DNA of 64,000 bases. Origin: Alkaliphilus sp. NP8. Lineage in GTDB: Bacteria; Bacillota; Clostridia; Peptostreptococcales; Natronincolaceae. Shown piece by piece: positions 26,100 through 35,659 of the stretch. The notes beneath the pieces are model-generated. The model made no database searches. It had not been told where the DNA came from and saw only the letters and a program-made list of their open reading frames with translations. Position 1 is the first letter of the stretch. Every line of letters starts with the position of its first letter. A program made the position numbers and the translations under genes. The DNA lies in NCBI GenBank assembly GCA_015978205.1, contig JADWMM010000030.1:1-64000 (forward strand), in the 5' to 3' direction.

Positions 26100-26483
26100 T
26101 ATAATCACCTTATCATTTATACTATATAGTTCTGCTTAATTGCTTAATATCCTTCTTATTATATATAATTATTCAAAGATTTTATTTATTAATAATTTTA
26201 TCTATTAATGCGTATGTTGAAACTTATTCGACATATATCTTGCAATTCCTTCTTATATCATAAAAAAAAATCATTCTGAATATTTCCTCATATATTAGGT
26301 TCTCCTAAAATGAACCTTCTATAATATATATGATTTAAAATAAAAAATTCCTGCTTAAATCGAACATATTTTCTATTATAACATTTACTACTTCTAAATT
26401 ATTTATACCCTCTTATATTTATTTTAATTTATATTTATATTAATTATTTTTATAATATGAAAAGCTATCTATATAACACTATA
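26100..26483. other. Leader region of dnaG-sigA without a gene
   Basis: About 380 AT-rich bases. On the minus strand it contains a small hairpin AGGTTC/GAACCT (26297-26302 with 26312-26317), a run of nine T, and a TATAAT-like box near the dnaG start, but I cannot name a confident promoter. A six-codon ATG frame near 26290 is probably chance. No RNA family was recognised. Confidence 0.4.
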
Positions 26484-26520
26484 AAAATAAGGGCTGTACC
26501 TTTAAGGTAGCCCTTATTTA
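26484..26520 (-). terminator. Terminator of ppdK
   Basis: AAATAAGGGC pairs with GCCCTTATTT, with an inner TACC/GGTA extension and a two-base bulge. TTTTT follows on the minus strand, downstream of the ppdK stop. Confidence 0.85.
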
Positions 26521-26586
26521 AATTGATATCACATTTCAAAAGTTATATATCAAGCTGTTTAAAGTTTTCAATGTAAATTTATTAAC

Positions 26587-29220
26587 CTATTTAGATTGAT
26601 CTTTGTTGTTAATAGCCGCCTGTGCTGCTGCAAGTCTTGCAATTGGTACACGGTATGGTGAGCAAGAAACGTATCCTAATCCTAAATTATGACAGAATTC
26701 TATTGAATTTGGCTCTCCACCATGCTCTCCACATATACCAAGCTTAATGTCTGGTCTACTTTGCTTACCTAAATCAACTGCAAACTCCATTAGTCTACCT
26801 ACACCCTTGCGGTCGATTCGTTGGAAAGGATCTTTTTCAAATATATTTTTATCTACATATTCTCCAATGAACTTCCCTGCGTCATCTCTTGAGAAACCAA
26901 AGCCCATTTGAGTTAAGTCATTTGTTCCAAAAGAGAAGAATTCTGCTTCTTTAGCAATTTCATCAGCAGTAACACAAGCTCTTGGAATTTCGATCATTGT
27001 TCCAACTAAATATGGAAGCTTTATTTCATTTTCTTCAAATACATCTTTAGCTACATTATCTATTATATCTTTTACCATTTTAAATTCTTTAAGTTCTCCT
27101 ACTAATGGAACCATTATTTCCGGAGTTATTATAAATCCAGTAGATTTATGAACTTCAATAGCAGCCTCTAATATAGCTCTAGCTTGCATTGCATATATTT
27201 CTGGGTAGGTAATAGCTAAACGACAACCTCTATGACCAAGCATAGGGTTAAATTCTTTTAAGTCATTAACTACATCTAATAATACTTCTTTAGATACTCC
27301 CATTTCTTGTGCTAATTTTATTACATCATCTTCTTCATGAGGTAAGAATTCGTGTAGTGGAGGATCTAATAATCTAACAGTAACAGGTAATCCTTTCATT
27401 TCTGTAAATAGCTCTACAAAATCTTCTCTTTGCATTGGTAACAGTTTAGATAAAGCTTTTTCTCTGCCCTCTAATGTAGTAGATAATATCATCTGTCTAA
27501 CAGCAAAAATTCTGCTTTCTTCAAAGAACATATGCTCAGTTCTACAAAGTCCTATACCTTCTGCTCCAAACTCTAATGCTTGTTTTGCATCTCTAGCAGT
27601 ATCTGCATTTGTTCTTATTTTTAACTTTCTAAATTCATCTGCCCATTCCATTAAAACTGCAAAATTACCTAAAAGCTCTGGAATTTGAGTTTTAATTTTC
27701 CCTTCGTATACAACTCCTTTATTTCCATCTAATGAAATGTAATCTCCTTCTTTAAATTCTTTATTTCCTACTCTCATTATATTAGCTTCAGTATCTATAC
27801 GTATATCTCCTGCACCAGCCACGCAACATTTACCCATACCTCTTGCTACTACTGCCGCATGAGATGTCATACCACCTCTAGCTGTTAATATACCTTCTGC
27901 AGATACCATTCCTTCTATATCTTCTGGTGAAGTTTCTATACGAACTAAAATAGCTTTTTCGCCAGATTCTTTAGCTGTTACTACATCTTCTGGTGTAAAA
28001 TATATTTTACCAGAAGCTGCTCCTGACGAAGCAGGTAAACCCTTAGTAATAACTGTAGCTTCTTTAAGTGCGGACTCATCGAATGTAGGATGTAGAAGTT
28101 GATCTAATTGTCCAGGCTCTATTCTATTTACTGCTTCTTCCTTTGTAATTAATCCTTCACTTACCATATCTACGGCTATATTTATAGCTGACATTGCAGT
28201 TCTTTTACCATTTCTAGTCTGAAGCATATAAAGTTTTTCATTTTCAATTGTGAATTCTATATCTTGCATATCTTTATAATGTTTTTCAAGTAATTCAGTA
28301 ACTTTTACAAATTCATCATACACTTTAGGCATTTTATCTTTTAAGCTTTGAATTTCTTGTGGTGTACGGATTCCGGCAACTACATCCTCACCTTGAGCAT
28401 TCAATAAAAATTCCCCAAATAATTTTTTCTCTCCTGTAGATGGATTTCTAGTAAATGCAACTCCAGTTCCACATGTTTCTCCCATGTTTCCAAAAACCAT
28501 TGATTGAACATTTACAGCTGTTCCTAACTCATCTGGAATCTCATTTAACTTTCTATATACTTTAGCTCTTTGATTATTCCAAGATTTAAATACAGCTTCT
28601 ACAGCCATAAGTAACTGTTCTTCTGTGTCCTGTGGGAAATCTTTTCCCCATTCTCTTTTTATAATTTTTTTATATTCTTCTACTATATACTTTAAATCGT
28701 CTGCATTTAAATCTGTATCTAGTTCAACATCATTATCCTTTTTTCTCTTTTCTAAAATAGAATCAAATTTGTATTTTTCTATACCTAAAACAACATCTCC
28801 AAACATTTGTATAAATCTTCTATAACTGTCATATGAAAAACGTTCATTCCCTGTAGCCTCTGCAACACCTATTACAGATTTATCATTTAAACCAAGATTT
28901 AATATAGTATCCATCATACCTGGCATAGAAATAACAGCTCCAGATCTAACAGAAACTAATAATGGATTAGAGATACTACCAAATTCTTTTCCAGTAGCAA
29001 CTTCTAAATCTTTAAGTTCTTTTAATATTTCACTTTTTAATTCATTCCATAATTGACTACCTTGCTCATAGTACTCATTACAAGCTTCTGTAGTTACTGT
29101 AAATCCTTGAGGAACAGGAAGACCTATGCTAGTCATTTCTCCTAAGTTAGCTCCTTTTCCTCCTAATAATGATTTCATTTCTAAATTTCCTTCTTTAAAA
29201 GAATAAACAAATTTTTTCAA
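26587..29220 (-). CDS. ppdK: Pyruvate, phosphate dikinase
   Basis: Interconverts pyruvate + ATP + Pi and PEP + AMP + PPi, giving PEP for gluconeogenesis or ATP-saving glycolysis. The N-terminal ATP-binding domain starts KKFVYSFKEGNLEMKSLLGGKGANLGEMT. The swivelling phosphohistidine domain has GGMTSHAAVVARGMGK, where the His carries phosphate and the nearby Thr is the known regulatory phosphorylation site. The C-terminal PEP/pyruvate barrel includes GLCRTEHMFF, GHRGCRL and ICGEHGGEP (catalytic Cys). The TTG at 29220 is chosen because GGAGG lies eight bases upstream; this gives 877 aa, the family length. It follows ppsR, its own regulator. Confidence 0.97.
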   Translation of the reverse strand: MKKFVYSFKEGNLEMKSLLGGKGANLGEMTSIGLPVPQGFTVTTEACNEYYEQGSQLWNELKSEILKELKDLEVATGKEFGSISNPLLVSVRSGAVISMPGMMDTILNLGLNDKSVIGVAEATGNERFSYDSYRRFIQMFGDVVLGIEKYKFDSILEKRKKDNDVELDTDLNADDLKYIVEEYKKIIKREWGKDFPQDTEEQLLMAVEAVFKSWNNQRAKVYRKLNEIPDELGTAVNVQSMVFGNMGETCGTGVAFTRNPSTGEKKLFGEFLLNAQGEDVVAGIRTPQEIQSLKDKMPKVYDEFVKVTELLEKHYKDMQDIEFTIENEKLYMLQTRNGKRTAMSAINIAVDMVSEGLITKEEAVNRIEPGQLDQLLHPTFDESALKEATVITKGLPASSGAASGKIYFTPEDVVTAKESGEKAILVRIETSPEDIEGMVSAEGILTARGGMTSHAAVVARGMGKCCVAGAGDIRIDTEANIMRVGNKEFKEGDYISLDGNKGVVYEGKIKTQIPELLGNFAVLMEWADEFRKLKIRTNADTARDAKQALEFGAEGIGLCRTEHMFFEESRIFAVRQMILSTTLEGREKALSKLLPMQREDFVELFTEMKGLPVTVRLLDPPLHEFLPHEEDDVIKLAQEMGVSKEVLLDVVNDLKEFNPMLGHRGCRLAITYPEIYAMQARAILEAAIEVHKSTGFIITPEIMVPLVGELKEFKMVKDIIDNVAKDVFEENEIKLPYLVGTMIEIPRACVTADEIAKEAEFFSFGTNDLTQMGFGFSRDDAGKFIGEYVDKNIFEKDPFQRIDRKGVGRLMEFAVDLGKQSRPDIKLGICGEHGGEPNSIEFCHNLGLGYVSCSPYRVPIARLAAAQAAINNKDQSK

Positions 29221-29241
29221 TAACTCCACCTCCAAGTTTTT

Positions 29242-30075
29242 TTACTTTCCATTAAAAAATTCATGCCCCATATCTCTAAAAATTTCTAAAATAATTCCAG
29301 CAGTTTCTTCAACAGCTTTTGAAGAAACATCTATAATAGGACAACCTATTCTTTTCATAATTTCTTCGGCATAATCTAATTCTTCAAGTATTCTTTGCAT
29401 ACTTGCATAATTAGCTTCATTCTTAAGACCTAAAGCTCTTAATCTTTCTTGGCGTATTTCTATTAATTTCATAGGATTAGTAGTTAATCCTATGATTTTC
29501 TTAGATGATACTTCAAATAGTTCTTTAGGCGGTGAAACTTCTGGTACAAGAGGAACATTGGCAACCTTTAAGTTTTTATGTGCTAAATACATACTAAGTG
29601 GTGTTTTAGATGTTCTTGAAATTCCAGTTAGTATTATATCTGCTTGTTTTAAACCTCTTGGATCCTTACCATCATCATATTTAACGGCAAATTCAATAGC
29701 TTCAACCTTTTTAAAATATCTTTCATCTAATTTTCTAATTAACCCTGGTTCTTTTTTAGCAGAAACTTCTAATACGTTTTCCATAGACTGCATAATAGGT
29801 GTCATTATATCAATACAAGGTATCTTAAGATTATCAGCTTGTTGAATTAAAGTTTCTCTTAAGTTTGATATAACTATAGTAAACACTATTACTGCCTTTT
29901 CATTACTAGCTTCTTTTAATATTTCTAAAATTTGTGATTCATCATTTATATATGGAAACCTTCTAATTTCATAGTTTTTTGAATTGAATTGACTTATACT
30001 AGCTCTAGCTACCTGTTCTGCGGTTTCCCCTATAGAATCAGATATAATATAAATAACAAGACTCGAATCTCCCAT
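29242..30075 (-). CDS. ppsR: Pyruvate, phosphate dikinase regulatory protein (PpsR/YqfL, DUF299)
   Basis: A bifunctional kinase/phosphorylase. It inactivates PPDK by ADP-dependent phosphorylation of the active-site Thr and reactivates it by Pi-dependent dephosphorylation. The P-loop-like signature GISRTSKTPLS is at ~151-161. The N-terminus VIYIISDSIGETAEQVARA and the C-terminal PIIDVSSKAVEETAGIIL are family segments. Length 277 aa is standard. AGGAGG precedes ATG 30075. It sits between a CcpN-like repressor and its substrate gene ppdK, a strong functional context. Confidence 0.95.
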   Translation of the reverse strand: MGDSSLVIYIISDSIGETAEQVARASISQFNSKNYEIRRFPYINDESQILEILKEASNEKAVIVFTIVISNLRETLIQQADNLKIPCIDIMTPIMQSMENVLEVSAKKEPGLIRKLDERYFKKVEAIEFAVKYDDGKDPRGLKQADIILTGISRTSKTPLSMYLAHKNLKVANVPLVPEVSPPKELFEVSSKKIIGLTTNPMKLIEIRQERLRALGLKNEANYASMQRILEELDYAEEIMKRIGCPIIDVSSKAVEETAGIILEIFRDMGHEFFNGK

Positions 30076-30085
30076 TATATTCCTC

Positions 30086-30727
30086 CTATTCTTTGCATAA
30101 TTCTACAAATAGTTTTGCTATATTACTTTTTGATATTCTTCCTATTACCTTTAGCATCTCTTTATCATTTTCTTTTACTTTTTCAACTACTGGAAGACTA
30201 TCAACCTCATGCTCTATAATTTTAATAGCAGATTCAAGAGCTGTTTCTTCTGGTGATATAGTGACTATATTAGGACTTCTTGTCATTATCATTCCTATAG
30301 GTACTTTATTCATATCAGACCCACCTAAAGCGCTTTTTAGAAAATCTTTACGTGATACTATACCTATAAGAGAACCTGTATCGGAAACAACAAAAATAGT
30401 TCCAACATCTTCTAAAAATAAAGTGACTATTCCTTCATAAACTGGACTTTCTTCACTTACTATAACTGGTAATGACATTATATCCTTAACTTTTATGTCC
30501 TTAACTTCTTGAGCAAAAATATTAGATGTTGATTTACCTGAATAAAAATAACCTACCTTAGGTCTTGCATCTAAAATTCCGATCATAGTTAAAATAGCTA
30601 GGTCCGGCCTTAATGTTGCTCGTGTTACCTTTATTATTTCTGCAATTTTTTCACTAGTTATAGGTTCATTTTCTTGAACTATTTTTATTATTTTTTTTTG
30701 TCTATTTGTTAGTTCTATGGAAATCAC
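30086..30727 (-). CDS. ccpN: CcpN-like transcriptional repressor (HTH plus two CBS domains)
   Basis: A DNA-binding repressor with an N-terminal winged helix (residues ~5-65; TSEKIAEIIKVTRATLRPDLAIL is the recognition region). Two CBS domains (~75-205) sense adenine nucleotides. Bacillus subtilis CcpN (YqzB) represses gluconeogenic genes and lies next to yqfL, as here. Length 213 aa is normal. The start is unclear: GTG 30727 aligns with the usual N-terminus, but the GAGAGGTGA ribosome binding sequence spans it, leaving ATA at 30718 as a non-standard alternative. It lies 10 nt before ppsR and probably controls this PEP-synthesis operon. Confidence 0.88.
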   Translation of the reverse strand: MISIELTNRQKKIIKIVQENEPITSEKIAEIIKVTRATLRPDLAILTMIGILDARPKVGYFYSGKSTSNIFAQEVKDIKVKDIMSLPVIVSEESPVYEGIVTLFLEDVGTIFVVSDTGSLIGIVSRKDFLKSALGGSDMNKVPIGMIMTRSPNIVTISPEETALESAIKIIEHEVDSLPVVEKVKENDKEMLKVIGRISKSNIAKLFVELCKE

Positions 30728-30865
30728 CTCTCTTATATGTTATGCTATTTCTTAATGTGTTATATTATATATATAATTTATCATATTTAATAACATTTTT
30801 CTAGACTTTTTATGATTTTATTTTCAATATAATATAATTAATATTCATAATAAAAAAATGCAAAC

Positions 30866-30897
30866 AAAAAACACTTAGTTTTACCTAAGTATTTTTT
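30866..30897 (-). terminator. Terminator of glyS
   Basis: A stem ACTTAG/CTAAGT extended by A-T pairs, with GTTTTTTG after it on the minus strand, 18 nt beyond the glyS stop. Confidence 0.8.
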
Positions 30898-30915
30898 GCA
30901 ATTAATAAATAATTA

Positions 30916-32304
30916 TTAAAATTTAATTTTATTATCTAAGTAAGACTCTAAGTCCTCAATAGATATTCTCTCTTGCTCCATAGAATCTCTATCTCTAACT
31001 GTAACACAATTATCCTCTAAAGAATCATAATCAAATGTTATACAGAAAGGCGTTCCGATCTCATCATTTCTTCTATATCTTTTACCTATACTTCCAGATT
31101 CATCATAGTTAATCATATATTTTTCAGATAATTTTTCATACAGTTCTAGTGTTTGTTCTTTTAATTTTTTTGTAAGAGGAAGTACAGCAGCTTTATAAGG
31201 TGCTAATGCAGGGTGTAATTTTAATACTACTCTACTATCTTTTTCATTTATTTCTTCCTCTTCATAAGAATCAACTAAAAATGCTAACGCTACACGATCT
31301 ACACCTACTGATGGCTCTATACAGTAAGGAACATACTTCTCATTAGTAACAGGATCTTGGTATATAAGCTCCTGACCTGAATGTTCACTATGCTGCTTAA
31401 GGTCAAAGTCTGTTCTATCTGCAATACCCCAAAGTTCTCCCCAACCAAATGGAAATTTATATTCAAAATCAGTAGTTGCATTACTATAGTGGGATAATTC
31501 TTCTTCACTATGATCTCTAAGACGAAGATTTTCTTCACTAAGATTTAAATTTAGTAACCAGTTTTTGCAGAAATCCTTCCAGTAATTAAACCATTCTAAA
31601 TCTTCTCCTGGCTTACAGAAGAATTCAAGTTCCATTTGCTCAAATTCTCTAGTTCTAAATGTAAAGTTACCAGGTGTGATTTCATTTCTAAAAGATTTTC
31701 CAATTTGACCTATTCCAAATGGAAGCTTTTTTCTTGATGTTCTTAAAACATTTTTAAAGTTTACAAATATTCCTTGTGCAGTTTCAGGTCTTAAATATAT
31801 TTCTGTACTAGAATCTTCCGTTACGCCTTGAAAAGTTTTAAACATTAAATTAAATTGACGAATATCTGTAAAATCTTTTTCATCACATTCAGGGCAGCTA
31901 ATATCCTTTTCTTCTATGTAAGCTTTCATTTGTTCATTACTCCAGCCATCCACAATAGCTTCTTCATTTTCTTTTTGCATATTATCTTCAATTAGCTTAT
32001 CTGCTCTAAAACGCGCTCTACACTTTTTACAATCCATTAATGGATCACTAAATCCACCTATATGACCTGAAGCTTCCCAAGTTTTTGGATTCATTAATAC
32101 AGCCGCATCTAGTCCAACATTATATGGACTTTGTTGAATAAACTTTTTCCACCATGCTTTTTTTACGTTATTTTTTAATTCTACTCCTAATGGTCCATAA
32201 TCCCATGTATTTGCAAGACCTCCATAAATTTCTGAGCCTGGAAAAATAAATCCTCTAGATTTAGCTAAAGATACAATTTTGTCCATAGTTTTTTCTGTTG
32301 CCAT
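30916..32304 (-). CDS. glyS: Glycyl-tRNA synthetase, homodimeric type
   Basis: Charges tRNA-Gly with glycine. A class II synthetase of the single-chain alpha2 type found in many Gram-positives. The N-terminus includes [29 protein letters not shown]. Zinc-site-like pairs are CKKCRARF and CPECDEKD. Motif 2 is around [31 protein letters not shown]; motif 3 is near [13 protein letters not shown]. The C-terminal anticodon-binding domain includes [18 protein letters not shown]. The ATG at 32304 is used because AGGAGG is seven bases upstream; the ATG at 32310 is too close. Transcription is under the T-box leader at 32480-32697. Confidence 0.97.
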   Translation of the reverse strand: MATEKTMDKIVSLAKSRGFIFPGSEIYGGLANTWDYGPLGVELKNNVKKAWWKKFIQQSPYNVGLDAAVLMNPKTWEASGHIGGFSDPLMDCKKCRARFRADKLIEDNMQKENEEAIVDGWSNEQMKAYIEEKDISCPECDEKDFTDIRQFNLMFKTFQGVTEDSSTEIYLRPETAQGIFVNFKNVLRTSRKKLPFGIGQIGKSFRNEITPGNFTFRTREFEQMELEFFCKPGEDLEWFNYWKDFCKNWLLNLNLSEENLRLRDHSEEELSHYSNATTDFEYKFPFGWGELWGIADRTDFDLKQHSEHSGQELIYQDPVTNEKYVPYCIEPSVGVDRVALAFLVDSYEEEEINEKDSRVVLKLHPALAPYKAAVLPLTKKLKEQTLELYEKLSEKYMINYDESGSIGKRYRRNDEIGTPFCITFDYDSLEDNCVTVRDRDSMEQERISIEDLESYLDNKIKF

Positions 32305-32349
32305 TTTCATACCTCCTATATTAATTTTATTGGCTTCTTAATATTACGT

Positions 32350-32463
32350 TTGACCTACCAGCAATTTGTCTTTAAGCACTTGAATTTTTTAATGTTAATT
32401 AAAAATTGAGTGCGCCATGAAGCAACTTTAGTTGCGTAATTTTACAAATTACTGGTAGGTCAA
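32350..32463 (-). other. Three-way-junction RNA element in the glyS leader, downstream of the T-box terminator
   Basis: A 20-bp outer stem joins 32350-32369 with 32444-32463 (TTGACCTACCAG outermost). Its single non-Watson-Crick pair is a G-U only in the glyS-sense RNA. Inside are two hairpins: GCAAC/GTTGC (32422-32435) and a long AT-rich one (32376-32413, GCACT...AGTGC). No T tract follows, so it is not a terminator. It does not match the T-box or glycine riboswitch. Either a second regulatory fold or a small mobile inverted-repeat element. Confidence 0.6.
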
Positions 32464-32479
32464 AAAATTGAATTAGGGC

Positions 32480-32697
32480 ATAAATAAAGTCTTCCATCTC
32501 TAACTATAAATAGTTAGGGACGAAAGACTATTCTTCCGCGGTTCCACCCTAGTTGACTTAAAAGCCCACCTTAAATAAACCTTTAGCTCAAAAGCGCCAT
32601 TCATTGATAAGCTATACTAGGCTTACACCATCCCTAGCTCGCTAATCTAACTTAATCAATTACTCCTCTTTTTCATAGCAATATTAATTTTAATATA
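32480..32697 (-). promoter_or_regulatory. T-box riboswitch, glycine-specific, upstream of glyS
   Basis: The 14-nt T-box core AGGGTGGAACCGCG is at 32537-32550. Its TGGA bulge suits the UCCA end of tRNA-Gly. A strong terminator stem (32488-32506 with 32511-32529) follows, ending in a T-rich run. In stem I, the loop sequence AATGGCGC places a GGC glycine codon at 32596-32598 as the specifier. Uncharged tRNA-Gly would stabilise the antiterminator and allow glyS transcription. Confidence 0.95.
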
Positions 32698-32703
32698 TAT
32701 CTA

Positions 32704-32732
32704 AATTTAGCAAATTAAATTAACTTTGTCAA
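32704..32732 (-). promoter_or_regulatory. Promoter of the T-box-glyS transcript
   Basis: Perfect TTGACA (32727-32732), 17-nt spacer, TAAATT (32704-32709) on the minus strand, lying just after the stop of the DUF4342 gene. Confidence 0.7.
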
Positions 32733-32745
32733 TAGAATGGTTTAA

Positions 32746-33300
32746 TTAATAATCTCCACCATCATATAAGTCATCTAATGTTTCTTTCTCATCTTCTTTA
32801 TTTAATACAATATCAACATCAGTTTCATCTTCATATTCATCGATATCTGCATCTTTTTTATTTTTATTAACCATACCTTTTAAGCTAGTAAAAGTTTCTT
32901 CAGCCATTTCATTAATATCAACAATATCTCCATTAGTTTTTACTATTTCTATAGTCGTTTTAGTAGCTATTGCTGCAGAAACTCCTAATAAAGATACTAT
33001 AGGTGCTAATATTACTCCAACTGCACCAGCTGTAACTGGAACATTAAGAACAACTTCTCCTTCTCTTTTAAGCATAATACGAGATACATTTCCTTTTTTT
33101 ATAATCTCTTTTAGTTTCTCTATTACTTCATTACCAGCTATAGACATGGAATCCATCCAATTCTTGCCATACTGTTCTTCAATAGACACTATTGCTTCTA
33201 CTACATCTCCATTAGATTTTTCTAAAGCTTCTTTAGCCTCTTTGTAAGATACACCTGTTCTCTCTCTAATTATATCAACTTTTTCTAAAATATCATCCAT
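32746..33300 (-). CDS. DUF4342 protein with N-terminal UBA-like domain
   Basis: Function unknown. Residues 1-45 form a UBA/TS-N-like helical module (VDIIRERTGVSYKEAKEALEKSNGDVVEAIVSIE), similar to that of EF-Ts. Residues ~55-130 match the DUF4342 domain, with a glycine/alanine-rich hydrophobic segment (VPVTAGAVGVILAPIVSLLGVSAAIA) that could associate with or cross the membrane. The C-terminal ~45 residues are very acidic. AAAGGAGGAG precedes ATG 33300. It lies 22 nt after recO and is probably the last gene of the era-recO unit. Confidence 0.8.
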   Translation of the reverse strand: MDDILEKVDIIRERTGVSYKEAKEALEKSNGDVVEAIVSIEEQYGKNWMDSMSIAGNEVIEKLKEIIKKGNVSRIMLKREGEVVLNVPVTAGAVGVILAPIVSLLGVSAAIATKTTIEIVKTNGDIVDINEMAEETFTSLKGMVNKNKKDADIDEYEDETDVDIVLNKEDEKETLDDLYDGGDY

Positions 33301-33322
33301 ATTTTTCTCCTCCTTTATTAAA

Positions 33323-34063
33323 TTATAACTTTTCTACAATACTCAAACTTTTAAAACTATATTTATTAATATGAGTTAGTATATATTGTCTTAATATTTT
33401 TTTAAGCTCTTCATTTAAATAATCACTTATTTTTAGCTTTTGTATTTCTGCCATATCTGTTGTTAATAAATATATGGCTAACTTAATAGTAGTATTCCCT
33501 ATTTTCATTGCAAATGGATCTATACTAAAGCACGAAGAACACAGTAACCCTCCTTCCGTGGAACTAAATTTCCATGATGAAGATTTATTTTTATTGCAGT
33601 TTACACAACTACCAAGCTGTGGTTTAAATCCACTATAGTTCATAAGTTTTATTTCAAAAGCACGAACAATAGTATTAATTTCTATATCGTCCTTTTTCAA
33701 TAAATATAATGTTTTTCCTAAAAGATTAAAAAGTCTATTGTTAGTCTGACCTTCTGTTATTACAGCTTCTACTAATTCCATTAAATATGCTGAATATGAT
33801 AACTTAGTTAGATCTTCTCTTAAAGGGTAAAAAATTTCCTTAGGATCACATTGACTGACCGTATATAAGTTTCTGCCTTTATATAAAACAAATTCACTAT
33901 AGCAAAAAGGTTGAATTCCAGCTAATAAATTACTTTTAGATCTTCTAGCTCCTTTTGCAATAGCGCTAACTTTTCCTGCTTTTCTAGTAAAAATAGTTAA
34001 TATACTGTCAGTCTCTCCATACTTTGTATTTTTTAATATAAACCCTTCTGTAGTAATTAACAT
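33323..34063 (-). CDS. recO: DNA repair protein RecO
   Basis: Anneals single strands and loads RecA with RecR in recombination repair. The N-terminal OB fold includes [20 protein letters not shown] and [18 protein letters not shown]. The helical C-terminal part has a zinc-ribbon-like cluster with Cys153, Cys156, Cys175 and Cys178 (CVNCNK...LLCSSC). Length 246 aa is normal. Its ATG is one base beyond the yqzL stop (TAATATG) and its own Shine-Dalgarno is distant, so translation is coupled to yqzL. Confidence 0.94.
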   Translation of the reverse strand: MLITTEGFILKNTKYGETDSILTIFTRKAGKVSAIAKGARRSKSNLLAGIQPFCYSEFVLYKGRNLYTVSQCDPKEIFYPLREDLTKLSYSAYLMELVEAVITEGQTNNRLFNLLGKTLYLLKKDDIEINTIVRAFEIKLMNYSGFKPQLGSCVNCNKNKSSSWKFSSTEGGLLCSSCFSIDPFAMKIGNTTIKLAIYLLTTDMAEIQKLKISDYLNEELKKILRQYILTHINKYSFKSLSIVEKL

Positions 34064-34064
34064 A

Positions 34065-34223
34065 TTATATTATTGTAATCTCCTTTATTTCTAATGGTTC
34101 ATTTTTAGAAATTGTATTATTTTTTTGTTTTTGATCATATTTTTTATTATATTCACTTACATATAAGTAAGCTTTAATATTTCCTGTTTCTTTAAAAATA
34201 TTCCACATAGTTTCATTTAACAT
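34065..34223 (-). CDS. yqzL: YqzL-like small protein (52 aa)
   Basis: A short gene in the conserved era-yqzL-recO position. ATG 34223 follows AAAGGGGAC. The product begins [20 protein letters not shown], matching the YqzL pattern (W..F..TGNI..YL), and ends in a charged tail; cytosolic, function unknown. Its stop lies directly before the recO start, so it probably serves partly to couple recO translation. Confidence 0.8.
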   Translation of the reverse strand: MLNETMWNIFKETGNIKAYLYVSEYNKKYDQKQKNNTISKNEPLEIKEITII

Positions 34224-34319
34224 AAGTAGGTCCCCTTTCTTAATTTTAATTGGTAATACTATTTTTTGTATTTTGGAACCTACTATACATTGTAATTTTT
34301 GCTATTATTTATTTTTAAT

Positions 34320-35207
34320 TTAATCGTACCCTAAGTTTTTTAAAGTATTTTCACTATTTCTCCATCCTTCTTTTACTTTTACCCATAATTCTAAATATAC
34401 TTTAGAACCTAATAGATTTTCTATATCTTCTCTTGAACTTTTTCCTATACCTTTTAATTTCCTTCCACCTTTACCTATTATGATTCCTTTATGAGTTTTT
34501 CTTTCACAATATATTGTAGCATTAATATCTACTATATCTTTATCTTTTCTTTTTTTCATTAAATTAACTTCAACAGCTACTCCATGTGGAATCTCTTGCT
34601 CAGTATATTTTAAAATTTTCTCTCTTATAAGTTCTGCAACAATTAGTCGTTCTGGTTGATCTGTCACCATATGTTCTGGAAAATATTGAGGACCTTCTGG
34701 AAAATAGGATACTATTAAATTCACTAAATTATCTAAATTTACTCCTTCTAGTGCCGATATTCCTATTATATTTTTAAATAATTTTGTTCCCTCGTATTTA
34801 TTATATAATTCTGTTAAACTTTGTTGATCCATTTTATCTATTTTATTTATTACTAATATAATAGGAGTATCTATACCTTCTAATTGCTCCATAATATATT
34901 TATCCCCTGGTCCAATTGTAGTGCTATCGTCTACAACGAATAAAATAGCATCTACTTCTCTTAAAGTTTCTTTTGCTATCTTAACCATGTATTGACCTAA
35001 TTTATGCTTTGGTTTATGAATTCCAGGAGTATCTAAAAATACAATTTGAAAATCATTTTCTGTATATACACACTGTATTTTATTTCTTGTAGTTTGAGGT
35101 TTGTCCGACATTATTGCAATTTTCTCACCAATAACTTTATTCATTAATGTGGATTTTCCTACATTGGGTCTTCCTATAATAGTTACAAATCCAGATTTAA
35201 ATCTCAT
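34320..35207 (-). CDS. era: GTPase Era
   Basis: Essential GTPase that binds the 3' end of 16S rRNA during 30S ribosome assembly. G1 is GRPNVGKST (12-20), G2 lies around TTRNKI, G3 is FLDTPGIH (~57-64) and G4 is VINKIDK (~120). The C-terminal KH domain contains [17 protein letters not shown]. Length 295 aa is normal. Its ATG directly abuts the stop of cdd. yqzL and recO follow after about 100 bases. Confidence 0.97.
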   Translation of the reverse strand: MRFKSGFVTIIGRPNVGKSTLMNKVIGEKIAIMSDKPQTTRNKIQCVYTENDFQIVFLDTPGIHKPKHKLGQYMVKIAKETLREVDAILFVVDDSTTIGPGDKYIMEQLEGIDTPIILVINKIDKMDQQSLTELYNKYEGTKLFKNIIGISALEGVNLDNLVNLIVSYFPEGPQYFPEHMVTDQPERLIVAELIREKILKYTEQEIPHGVAVEVNLMKKRKDKDIVDINATIYCERKTHKGIIIGKGGRKLKGIGKSSREDIENLLGSKVYLELWVKVKEGWRNSENTLKNLGYD

Positions 35208-35621
35208 TTACTTATTCCCTCCATCCATTTTTTCGAGATCATCAGGAGAGAAAGAATTAGGTAATAAATCCTCTATAGTATGAACTCTAAAATCATTTTC
35301 TGATTTAGCAATTATTAACTTTATATCTTTACCATACTCTACTATTACTTGTCTACAAATCCCACAAGGATATGTATAATCATCTAAATCACTTGCAACT
35401 GCAATAGCTTCTATATCTCTATAACCTTCTGACACTGATTTGAAAATTGCTGTTCTTTCTGCACAGTTTGTTCCTCCATAAGAAGCACACTCAATATTAC
35501 ATCCTGTATATACCTTCCCTTCTTTAGTTAATAGTGCTGCTCCTACAGGAAACTTTGAATATGGTACATAAGCATTTTCTTTAGCTTCTATAGCTTTTCT
35601 TACTAATTCTTTATCTGTCAA
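35208..35621 (-). CDS. cdd: Cytidine deaminase
   Basis: Converts cytidine and deoxycytidine to uridine forms in pyrimidine salvage. Zinc ligands are Cys53 (TNCAERTA, catalytic Glu55) and Cys86/Cys89 (PCGICRQ). The N-terminal YVPYSKFPVGAAL is the substrate-binding family motif. The TTG at 35621 (137 aa) is preferred because GGAGGAGA is about six bases upstream; the in-frame ATG at 35636 overlaps that site. It lies immediately before era. Confidence 0.96.
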   Translation of the reverse strand: MTDKELVRKAIEAKENAYVPYSKFPVGAALLTKEGKVYTGCNIECASYGGTNCAERTAIFKSVSEGYRDIEAIAVASDLDDYTYPCGICRQVIVEYGKDIKLIIAKSENDFRVHTIEDLLPNSFSPDDLEKMDGGNK

Positions 35622-35659
35622 AACTATCTCCTCCATATGTAATTCTTCATATATTTTAC

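Noticed and set aside
32350-32463. Glycine riboswitch or second T-box in front of glyS
   Set aside because: Neither the glycine aptamer core nor a second AGGGTGGAACCGCG copy is present in this stretch.
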